Shown: piece by piece, positions 7,855-14,779 of the stretch | How positions within the stretch are numbered: the first letter of the stretch is position 1 | How the letters are laid out: each line of letters opens with the position of its first letter | NCBI GenBank assembly: GCA_030613225.1 | Contig: JAUWMJ010000008.1 | Location: forward strand, 1-19,655 | DNA from: Desulfobacterales bacterium | Lineage (GTDB): Bacteria > Desulfobacterota > Desulfobacteria > Desulfobacterales > JAUWMJ01 | Reading direction: 5' to 3' | Length of the DNA: 19,655 nt | Notes under the pieces: generated by a model | Seen by the model: the letters and a program-made list of their open reading frames with translations, nothing else | Databases searched by the model: none | Told to the model about the DNA's origin: nothing | Translations under genes and position numbers: made by a program

Positions 7855-9711
7855 TTACACCACCTTAAATTCAATGCCGGCATCCTTCATTTGCAGCAAA
7901 GTATTTGTTTTTAACTGGTCGTTGTTTTTAAACAGTCTGTCAAGGGTGATAAACACCTGCGGTTTGTCTTCAAGGATTGATTCAACTATCTTTTCATCAA
8001 TCCTGGAAAGTGCAATAACCATTTCACCGTTATTTATCCTGTAATAATCATTGGCGCTCTCAATTGCTGAATTAAGACTGCGGCCTGACTTGAGCAGCAG
8101 TTCAAACAGCATGTTTTCTTTAGTTGCATCTTTCTTTATTGGATCAAGATGAAGTTGCATCTGTTTTTCAAGCTGCTTGCCGTTTTTAATATTGTCTCCA
8201 CGCCAGATTTTGAAGTTTGAAGCTTGAAGTTTAAATACTTTGAATCCCAAATCCTGCTTTGTTTTTGCAAAAGGGAGTTTACCGTTTTCGCTGTCTTTTA
8301 TCTTTTTAATAACGCGTCGGATACGTTCCTTGCCGATGTCGGCAATGGTTTTGTAGCCTGCTTTAAAAGCCTCGGATTTTTCGTTGCACTTTTCGGGGAG
8401 CTGGACGCAGATGAATTTGCGAGTGCCGTTGTCTTTACGATTTGATTCTATTATTGCTTGTGCTGAAGCACAAGAACCAGCAAAAAAATCTAAAACGATC
8501 GAATCTTCTTCTATATATTGTACCAGCTTCTCAATAAGTTTCGATGGCTTTGGAAACGAAAATATTTTGCCATCACCAAAAAGATAAGACACCTCGCCTG
8601 TGCCTATTTGAGTATATGGGCCTTCTAAAATAGAATAAGGTTTCGAAGATCTAATTTTTCCATTCTCATCTTTTAAGTATTGCTTGTAATCAACGACCCA
8701 TTTACCCTTGCGCTTAGAAATTACTAACTCGTCATTCTTTAAGGCCGATTCAACTCTTTCTTTTGACCACTGCCATTGCTTTTCTGGCCATATTTCGTTT
8801 CCATCCCAAATGATTGGGAATTGTAAATTTGGACGGTTATCCATGCTCGTCGTAGCCAATGGTTGTTTGCGGTAAGGACCACGTATCTTATGCTTCTCAT
8901 CTTGCCATTTATAGTATTTTAAAACTTCTTGAGAGGGTGGTAATTCAATTTGTCCTAATTCAGTTTTATTTTTGCAGTAAAGTAGAATGTATTCATGCAA
9001 ACCAACTACATATTTAGATTTTGATCCTCCACCGTAAGATTTTTTCCACACAAGTTGTTCAACAAAATTCTCCTCCCCAAAAACCTCATTCATCAACAAT
9101 CTTAAATTATGAACCTCATTATCATCAATACTTACAAAAATAATCCCGTCCTCTTTTAACAGATTCCGTGCCAGGAAGAGTCTCGGATACATCATGGAAA
9201 GCCAGTTGGAATGATAGTGCCCACTGTCCTTGCTGTTTTTCCGAAACAACCCCTCACGAGTCATATAGCCTGCTTCATCTTTATCGCCGATGCGCCCTAA
9301 ATACTCTTCTTTAGTTTCGGAAAACCTGTCAGGATAGATAAAATGGTCGTTGCCTGTGTTATACGGAGGATCAATGTAAATCATTTTAATCTTGCCGAAA
9401 TATGACTTCTGTAAAACTTTCAGAACTTCAAGATTTTCACCTTCAATGAAGACATTTTCCGTATCACCAAAATTGACAGACTCAACCCTGTCAGGAGCCA
9501 GTGTCGCAGTTGTTGGTGCCTGCAATACCCTAAAGGCATCTGATTTTCCTGCCCAGTTCAGGACATATCGCTCGTTTTTAAATTCAATATCCTCGCCAAG
9601 AGAAGCTTTCAGCTTTTCCCAGTCGATTCGGCCTTCAGTAAAAGCTTCAGGTATTACTTCTTTTATCTTTTCAATTTTATCCTGCTTTAAATCCAGCGAC
9701 TTGCCATCCAT
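7855..9711 (-). CDS. mod: Type III DNA methyltransferase Mod subunit
   Basis: This 618-residue methyltransferase has the beta-class motif order: motif IV IDPPYNTGND (113-122) comes before motif I LDFFAGSCASAQ (407-418). DPPY is the catalytic motif of N6-adenine and N4-cytosine methyltransferases. Type III Mod proteins normally make N6-methyladenine and carry the recognition function for both subunits. The region between the motifs (~225-400) should contain the target recognition domain. The usual motif I form is FAGSGTTA; here the second glycine is replaced in SCAS, a notable but tolerable-looking variant. ATG 9711 has AGAGGA about eight bases upstream. The N-terminal WEKLKASLGE and YVLNWAGKSDAF are typical of the family. 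It lies 45 bases after the nucleotidyltransferase gene and 14 bases before the PHP-ATPase gene, in one apparent operon. Confidence 0.93.
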   Translation of the reverse strand: MDGKSLDLKQDKIEKIKEVIPEAFTEGRIDWEKLKASLGEDIEFKNERYVLNWAGKSDAFRVLQAPTTATLAPDRVESVNFGDTENVFIEGENLEVLKVLQKSYFGKIKMIYIDPPYNTGNDHFIYPDRFSETKEEYLGRIGDKDEAGYMTREGLFRKNSKDSGHYHSNWLSMMYPRLFLARNLLKEDGIIFVSIDDNEVHNLRLLMNEVFGEENFVEQLVWKKSYGGGSKSKYVVGLHEYILLYCKNKTELGQIELPPSQEVLKYYKWQDEKHKIRGPYRKQPLATTSMDNRPNLQFPIIWDGNEIWPEKQWQWSKERVESALKNDELVISKRKGKWVVDYKQYLKDENGKIRSSKPYSILEGPYTQIGTGEVSYLFGDGKIFSFPKPSKLIEKLVQYIEEDSIVLDFFAGSCASAQAIIESNRKDNGTRKFICVQLPEKCNEKSEAFKAGYKTIADIGKERIRRVIKKIKDSENGKLPFAKTKQDLGFKVFKLQASNFKIWRGDNIKNGKQLEKQMQLHLDPIKKDATKENMLFELLLKSGRSLNSAIESANDYYRINNGEMVIALSRIDEKIVESILEDKPQVFITLDRLFKNNDQLKTNTLLQMKDAGIEFKVV

Positions 9712-9756
9712 TATAATTTCCTCTTAGTATTTTAAAAATTAAACATGACTTCGCCG

Positions 9757-10512
9757 TTAAAGGTTGTAAATCTTTTTGAGATTGCCGATTACCCCCTCCA
9801 GCGATGCATTACGTATCCCCAGATTTTTTAAATCAGGTGGTTCCCCCGATACCTTCTCCAAAAATATCCGCATGTCATCTGCTATGGATTGAGGTAACGC
9901 AATATCTGTGTCCAGAGACAAAATTTGATAAAGCCTGAAGACATCGTTTTTGTGTTTCTTGATGTCTTTACTGTCGATAGTCATACCCGAACTTTTCAGC
10001 TTACATAAATCCAACCAGGCCCTTGATTTCAATGGAATCAGACATTCTTGAGATATTATCGAAAGATCGTCTGTGACCTTTTGCCCGTTTTTAATAAAAT
10101 CATAATAATCGCTGTCCATTAAAATAGCCGATAAGCTGGAAACCGTCTCATCCATGGGAATCGGGGTTAAATGACTCTCGAGGGGCAATTCGAATACATC
10201 TGGTTTTCGAGAAAATAATTCTATCATATAAGGAAAGGCTTCCCTCTCTGGATCGTAAAAACGATAAAACAGCTTCTTGCCTGTACTTTTTTGCCTGTTT
10301 TTATATTGCCCTTCTTTAATAAAAGCCCAAAAAGCATTTACGAATTCAACATCCAGTGCTTCCAAGATCAAGACAATATCCAGATCTTTTGTTGCTCTGA
10401 AATTAAGACCCATACTTTCCATCGCTAAATCACATGCAGTTCCGCCAATCAGAATATATTTATCCGTATAATCCTTGAAATAATCCCGGAAAAGATCAAG
10501 TCCTTTTACCAT
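9757..10512 (-). CDS. AbiEii-like nucleotidyltransferase (putative toxin)
   Basis: This 251-residue protein has a nucleotidyltransferase-fold start: YILIGGTACDLAM (19-31), with the glycine pair of the fold, followed by ATKDLDIVL (~40-48), whose D-x-D would bind metal. This resembles the AbiEii/AbiGii toxin group, which modifies RNA with nucleotides. The rest shows LKSRAWLDLCKLK and a lysine-rich DIKKHKNDVFRLY, also common in that group. The ATG at 10512 overlaps the upstream gene by seven bases (ATGGTAA) and has GGAGG seven bases before it, so the two are made together. Paired with a DNA-binding-like protein, this fits a type IV AbiE-like toxin-antitoxin arrangement. Its position as second gene of a restriction operon is unusual. 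Similarity to AbiEii was judged by motif only, and an antitoxin-like or regulatory role is possible. Confidence 0.7.
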   Translation of the reverse strand: MVKGLDLFRDYFKDYTDKYILIGGTACDLAMESMGLNFRATKDLDIVLILEALDVEFVNAFWAFIKEGQYKNRQKSTGKKLFYRFYDPEREAFPYMIELFSRKPDVFELPLESHLTPIPMDETVSSLSAILMDSDYYDFIKNGQKVTDDLSIISQECLIPLKSRAWLDLCKLKSSGMTIDSKDIKKHKNDVFRLYQILSLDTDIALPQSIADDMRIFLEKVSGEPPDLKNLGIRNASLEGVIGNLKKIYNL

Positions 10513-11489
10513 TCAATACCCTCCATCATCTTTTCCATGGCGGATTCAACGCGTTCATCCTCAACATCTCTTAAACTCAGATACAAAGAGAATTGGTCAA
10601 CTATTTTACCGTTCGCAAATAAGCCCGGAGAGTAGCTCCAGACCTCCAGTTCATATCCTGCCTCATCCGGATAAGAGATAATTTCGCTGGGATATTCACG
10701 CTTTATGGCTTTCCAGTCTTTCGCGGAAGCTGCGTAAACCTGCTTTTGGGGTGAAGTCAACATTGAATAGCATGCCAAGGCTGTCAGACCGGCTTGAAAG
10801 ACCGGCAACTCATCGATTAGAGTTTTTAGCCAAACGGTTTCTCTTACCGGCGTTTTCAGATGAGGAAGCGCTTTTTCCCATAATTCCCTGCGATTTTTGT
10901 TGAAATAAACCAATCTTTTTCTGCCTACGACCGACACCTCAGCCAACTCTGCGGATTCGATCTCATCGAGCGATCTGGTCATTGCCATCCGTGAATATCC
11001 AAGCTCTTCTGCTAATTGCGTTGGGGTTACAGGTTCACTCATTGTTTTGGTAAGTGAATAAAGAATAACGGCCTGAGTGGATGGTCCCAAAGTAGCTGTT
11101 TTTGATCTTTTTTTAATAAAATATTCTCTCAAATCAATACCTAAATCCGGAAGGTACATCTGGTTCCCGGGTATAACAAAAGGAACTTTGTGCTCAATCA
11201 GCCGTTTTCTGTTAAACGATAAAATGGTGGAATGTACAAAAAAAGCTTTAATTTTAAGCTGTTGGCTCACGATATCGATATGTTTATTAATTGTAGCAGG
11301 GGTAAACTCGATATCGCTTTTTGAGACCAAAATAATAAAATCGTCATTCAGCAACCTGACCTGGAACACATCATAACTATCCCGAAGAAAAAAAGGGAGC
11401 GATCCCACATTTGCCGGTTTCGACAACGTGACCGTTATGCCAAGCGTATCCGATAAATATCCTTTAAAACGATTAACTAAATCTTTCAT
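10506..11489 (-). CDS. Winged-helix-containing protein, probable antitoxin/autoregulator
   Basis: The protein has 327 residues from the ATG at 11489. An upstream in-frame ATG (11534) lies inside a palindrome and so is less likely, although the ribosome site for 11489 is only moderate (AAGAGA about 10 bases upstream). The N-terminal half resembles no domain I can name. The middle (~135-205) is a helix-turn-helix/winged-helix segment: TQAVILYSLTK, then TPTQLAEELGYSRMAMTRSL as the recognition-type helices, then VVGRKRLVYFN as the wing. Overlap with the nucleotidyltransferase gene and the palindrome 30 bases upstream suggest it is the DNA-binding partner, playing the AbiEi role. AbiEi proteins repress their own promoter by binding inverted repeats. 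The function as antitoxin and repressor of the six-gene operon is inferred; the helix-turn-helix itself is visible. Confidence 0.68.
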   Translation of the reverse strand: MKDLVNRFKGYLSDTLGITVTLSKPANVGSLPFFLRDSYDVFQVRLLNDDFIILVSKSDIEFTPATINKHIDIVSQQLKIKAFFVHSTILSFNRKRLIEHKVPFVIPGNQMYLPDLGIDLREYFIKKRSKTATLGPSTQAVILYSLTKTMSEPVTPTQLAEELGYSRMAMTRSLDEIESAELAEVSVVGRKRLVYFNKNRRELWEKALPHLKTPVRETVWLKTLIDELPVFQAGLTALACYSMLTSPQKQVYAASAKDWKAIKREYPSEIISYPDEAGYELEVWSYSPGLFANGKIVDQFSLYLSLRDVEDERVESAMEKMMEGIEW

Positions 11490-11518
11490 CCCGATAGTTC
11501 TCTTAATGTTAAAGTAAT

Positions 11519-11555
11519 TTTTGCACAGTAACATAAATTATGTTATTGTGCAAAA
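11519..11555. promoter_or_regulatory. 37-bp near-perfect palindrome, probable operator of the restriction operon
   Basis: Two 18-base arms flank a single central A at 11537. The left arm is TTTTGCACAGTAACATAA; the right arm is its reverse complement except at one pair (11528 against 11546), so 17 of 18 pairs match. The odd-centred two-fold symmetry is typical of a site for a homodimeric repressor. It lies 30 bases upstream of the chosen start of the first operon gene. A further half-site core, TATGTTAT (11558-11565), repeats the one at 11539-11546 with 19-base spacing. The sequence could also form an RNA hairpin if transcription starts farther upstream. Confidence 0.7.
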
Positions 11556-11622
11556 TATATGTTATGTTTCTTCATCCTTCATTCTGTTCTGGGACAATAT
11601 TATTAAGACTCAGCCCTTTTTA

Positions 11623-11652
11623 ATCCTATTTAGCAGGGTGTCCTATTGTCAA
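11623..11652 (-). promoter_or_regulatory. Candidate sigma-70 promoter of the six-gene restriction operon
   Basis: On the minus strand, TTGACA (11652-11647) and TAGGAT (11628-11623) are separated by 18 bases. Transcription would start near 11616, which places the palindrome inside a ~127-base leader. A competing -10 box, TATATT at 11559-11554, abuts the palindrome but has only a poor -35. Which one is used cannot be decided by reading. Confidence 0.4.
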
Positions 11653-11695
11653 CAACTGGTCTTTAAAAATTTCTGACCAAGCTTTTTTATATAAC

Positions 11696-12988
11696 CTATC
11701 CCAAAAGATATCTCCAGGCAGGTATAATCTCAACTTTCTTATCGCCCTCGTTCAGGATATTTTCTTCATCTAAAGTGATAATTTTTCCGGTTCCAAGGCC
11801 AAGTTCTTTCATTGCACAAAGAAGTGATGTTATTTCACGGTTTCTGGTCTTTGGATCTTCCATGGATAGAGACACCTGAACAAGATTCTTATTAAATTCC
11901 TTATCTATCCAGACAAAATCAACCTCATGCCTTCCGGCAGTCCTGTAATAGTAAATTTCGTCTGAATGCCTTCTGAGATGAAGAAATATCATATTTTCCA
12001 GCTTGTGGCCATTATCCGCCATGATCTTCGGTGAAACAGAACCTGCCATGGAATGATCTATGCAGTATATTTTTTTTGCATTTACGTTCTGTTTTGAAAC
12101 AGAAGGGCTGAATATCGGTACTGAAAAAAGGAGATAGGCATCCTCAAACCAGTTGATACAGGCTGATACAAAGTTTTTACTCACTTTATACCCAAGTGAT
12201 TTGAGATAATCGGTAATTCTGTTTATTGAATATAGAGATGATATTGAACCGATTAAGCGGTGACCGGCCTGGATAACCGCCTGGGGATGTATTGCATCAA
12301 ATCGGTTTATAATATCACGATGCAGAATGGTTTTGTAGTATTCCTGAAGGATCATGATGCGTATTTTATCATTAACATTCCTGACTTCAGGGAACCCTCC
12401 TTTTATGAAATACTCGTCAAAAACCCTTTTTATCAGCAGTCTGTTCTTTGAAGTTAGCAGTTTGTAATCTATCTTTCTAAAATCAAGAAACTCCTTAAAC
12501 GAAAACGGAAAAAGCTCCCATGTCAGAGATCTTCCCCGCATTTGAGTAGCAATTTCCTTAGAAAGCATTTTTGAGGAAGAGCCGCTGAGAAACACACAGC
12601 AGTTTTCAGTTCTTAAAATACGGTCAACAAAAGGCTCCCAGTTTTCGGTCTCCTGTATTTCATCAAAAAAGCAAAAGAGCTTTTCTGTTCCTTTCTTTTC
12701 AGGATAAAGAGAGTAATATGCCTCAAGCGCAAGGGAAAGGTTTCCGTGCCTGATTTCATTTAGACGATCATCAAATAAATTCAGATATAACATGTTTTCC
12801 CGTCTAACGCCCTTTGATTTAAGGGCTGCGATAATCTGATAAAGAAGGGTTGATTTTCCGCAGCGCCTCACGCCAACGCATACAAAGGCTTTTCCTTCTA
12901 TGTATTCGTACTCAAGATGCCTTTTTACGCCGGTATTAAGTTTTTCTTCCTGAAAATCGAGTATTATTTCTTTTAATGTTTCAAGCAT
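11696..12988 (-). CDS. AAA_14/DUF4143-type ATPase
   Basis: This 430-residue protein begins at the ATG at 12988, chosen because GGAGG lies about six bases upstream; a longer in-frame start at 13066 is not needed. The N-terminal P-loop domain has CVGVRRCGKSTLLYQI (Walker A), LFCFFDEIQETENW (Walker B), FLSGSSSKML as sensor, and RGRSLTWELFPFSFKEF, all hallmarks of the AAA_14 family. The C-terminal DUF4143 part has YYYRTAGRHEVDFVW followed by LVQVSLSM, a pattern like a PD-(D/E)xK nuclease-type fold. These proteins are very common in anaerobes and often lie in defence or mobile regions. Their substrate is unknown. It is transcribed toward the restriction operon but seems a separate unit, with its own promoter and a 206-base gap. 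Confidence 0.88.
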   Translation of the reverse strand: MLETLKEIILDFQEEKLNTGVKRHLEYEYIEGKAFVCVGVRRCGKSTLLYQIIAALKSKGVRRENMLYLNLFDDRLNEIRHGNLSLALEAYYSLYPEKKGTEKLFCFFDEIQETENWEPFVDRILRTENCCVFLSGSSSKMLSKEIATQMRGRSLTWELFPFSFKEFLDFRKIDYKLLTSKNRLLIKRVFDEYFIKGGFPEVRNVNDKIRIMILQEYYKTILHRDIINRFDAIHPQAVIQAGHRLIGSISSLYSINRITDYLKSLGYKVSKNFVSACINWFEDAYLLFSVPIFSPSVSKQNVNAKKIYCIDHSMAGSVSPKIMADNGHKLENMIFLHLRRHSDEIYYYRTAGRHEVDFVWIDKEFNKNLVQVSLSMEDPKTRNREITSLLCAMKELGLGTGKIITLDEENILNEGDKKVEIIPAWRYLLG

Positions 12989-13039
12989 GATACCCTCCGG
13001 CAGGACGGGTGAGTTGGCACACCGTTTCATCTCAAAATC

Positions 13040-13076
13040 GGTAACACTTATTACCAGTTTGCACACGAATTGTCAA
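13040..13076 (-). promoter_or_regulatory. Predicted promoter of the AAA_14 ATPase with overlapping inverted repeat
   Basis: Minus-strand TTGACA (13076-13071) is a perfect -35 box, followed after 17 bases by TAATAA (13053-13048), a weaker -10. The -10 box lies within GGTAA-N6-TTACC (13040-13055), a short inverted repeat that could be an operator. Transcription would begin near 13041, about 50 bases before the start codon. Confidence 0.45.
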
Positions 13077-13414
13077 TATATGTTTCCGGTTTTTATTATA
13101 AATTGTTTATATTGAAAACTCATCAGTCTAAAGTTCTCATAATCATCTGAAAGTATTAGAAGCGTAGAAACCGGGATAAAATAGTTACAGCAAAACTACG
13201 GCAAACTTGAAAGCCGCTGATATGCAGGAGCTATTGATATATACTTATTTCCATTTGGATCTTAATAAATGAAGTTCTCTTTTTCATCATGACCATATTG
13301 CACTCCCACGGTTTGGAATAAGAGATGGTATGGATAATGATTACATTGTTGATAAAGCCAGTTAACTATGTTATTTCCTTTTTATTATTCCAATGAGATT
13401 TGTCTGTATTCATT
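13077..13414. other. Intergenic region between the divergent ATPase and sigma-54 activator genes
   Basis: I see no convincing gene, RNA gene or repeat in this stretch. It must contain the promoter of the rightward regulator, but I could not find a clear sigma-70 pair or a GG-N10-GC sigma-54 site. The stretch is A/T-rich and might hold regulatory sites not recognisable by eye. Confidence 0.5.
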
Positions 13415-14761
13415 ATGCCTAAATTATCCCTTGAAAAATTAATATCGAATCAAAAGAACCTGGAACGCGTTCTTGACAATTTAAAGGATGGTATAATTGC
13501 GCATGATTTGAATCGGCGCATTTTTTATTTTAACAGGGAAGCAGAGAAAATAACCGGGTACAGCAGAAAAGAAGTCTTAGGAAAAGATTGCCACAAAGCG
13601 TTTGGCGCTCCTTTCTGCGGAGGGCGCTGTTCTTTTCTCAACGATAATTCTGCTTTAAATGATAGAGCCGAATACTCCATGAATATAATGACAAAAGGCG
13701 GCGAGTCGCGACAGGTCGAAATGACTGCTGTTATGATGAAAGATGACAACAATCAGGATTTCGGAATGCTTGCCTGCTTCAGAGACGTTACAGATCTGCT
13801 AACCCTTAAGATCAGAGCCGGAGAATCCACCGGTTTTTCCAACATAATCGGCAGGGACAGCAAAATGCTCATGCTGTTCAGGCAAATTAAAGATGTGGCC
13901 GAATATGATTACCCTGTGCATATTTCTGGGGAAACAGGAACCGGTAAGGAGCTGGTTGCACTTGCAATTCATAATGAAAGTCAGCGCGGAGGCGCACCAT
14001 TTGTGCCTATTAACTGTGGCGCTCTTCCCGAAGGTCTTATCGAAAGTGAGCTCTTCGGTCATGTAAAAGGTGCTTTCTCAGGTGCCATCCGTGATAAGAA
14101 GGGACGCTTTGAGCTTGCATACGGAGGCAGTATTTTTCTTGATGAGATTGCAGAACTTCCAAAGATCCTGCAGGTAAAGCTTCTGCGTTTTCTGCAGGAC
14201 GGCATCATTGAAAAGGTGGGCGGAGAAAAAACAATATCAGTCAATGCCCGTGTAATTAGCGCAACTAACAAGGATCTGAAAAAAGAAGTACTGAAAAACA
14301 GGTTTCGTGAAGATCTTTTTTACCGGCTTAATGTGATTCCTATACATATTCCTCCACTTCGTGAAAGGAAAACCGATATTCCCATGCTTGTAAATTTTTT
14401 CCTGGATCAGGCAGAAAATGAAAGTCAAAAGAAAAAGAAGTTCTCGAATGAAGCGCTCTCTATCATGATGGACTATAGCTGGCCTGGAAATATTCGTGAA
14501 CTTCAAAACACCGTCTTATTCTCCACTGTAAAATGTCATGGCAGTATTATTAAACCGGATGATCTTCCCATGGAACTTAAAACTTCTAAAAACAGCATTC
14601 AAAAACGCGGCCCGTCCGGGAAGCTGGATATTGATTCAGTTAATAAGGCCCTTACTAAAACAGGAGGGAATAAAGCAAAAGCAGCCAGACTTCTTGGGGT
14701 CGGACGGGCAACGCTGTACAGATTCTTTAAAGATCATCCGGAAATATCCAAGGCTGGTTAA
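13415..14761 (+). CDS. PAS-domain sigma-54-dependent transcriptional activator
   Basis: The 448-residue product has three parts. A PAS domain (~15-125) starts LDNLKDGIIAHDLNRRIFYF and contains a cysteine cluster, C59-x8-C68-x3-C72, suggesting metal, Fe-S or redox sensing. A sigma-54-interacting AAA+ domain (~140-375) has Walker A GETGTGKE (172-179), the sigma-54 contact loop GAFSGA (219-224, serine in place of the usual threonine), Walker B GGSIFLDEIAEL and the NARVISATNKDL and WPGNIREL motifs. A Fis-type helix-turn-helix lies at the end (NKAKAARLLGVGRATLYRF). ATG 13415 was preferred over TTG 13400, though neither has a strong ribosome site. There is no receiver domain, so the signal is probably sensed directly by PAS. 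It converges on the Hdr cluster with an 18-base gap. Control of that cluster is possible, but no sigma-54 site is visible there. Confidence 0.92.
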   Translation: MPKLSLEKLISNQKNLERVLDNLKDGIIAHDLNRRIFYFNREAEKITGYSRKEVLGKDCHKAFGAPFCGGRCSFLNDNSALNDRAEYSMNIMTKGGESRQVEMTAVMMKDDNNQDFGMLACFRDVTDLLTLKIRAGESTGFSNIIGRDSKMLMLFRQIKDVAEYDYPVHISGETGTGKELVALAIHNESQRGGAPFVPINCGALPEGLIESELFGHVKGAFSGAIRDKKGRFELAYGGSIFLDEIAELPKILQVKLLRFLQDGIIEKVGGEKTISVNARVISATNKDLKKEVLKNRFREDLFYRLNVIPIHIPPLRERKTDIPMLVNFFLDQAENESQKKKKFSNEALSIMMDYSWPGNIRELQNTVLFSTVKCHGSIIKPDDLPMELKTSKNSIQKRGPSGKLDIDSVNKALTKTGGNKAKAARLLGVGRATLYRFFKDHPEISKAG

Positions 14762-14779
14762 CTGCGGAAAGAAACAACA

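Noticed and set aside
11640..11695. Terminator for the AAA_14 gene (TGGTC and GACCA arms).
   Set aside because: Only five pairs with a 13-base loop and no following T-run on the minus strand.
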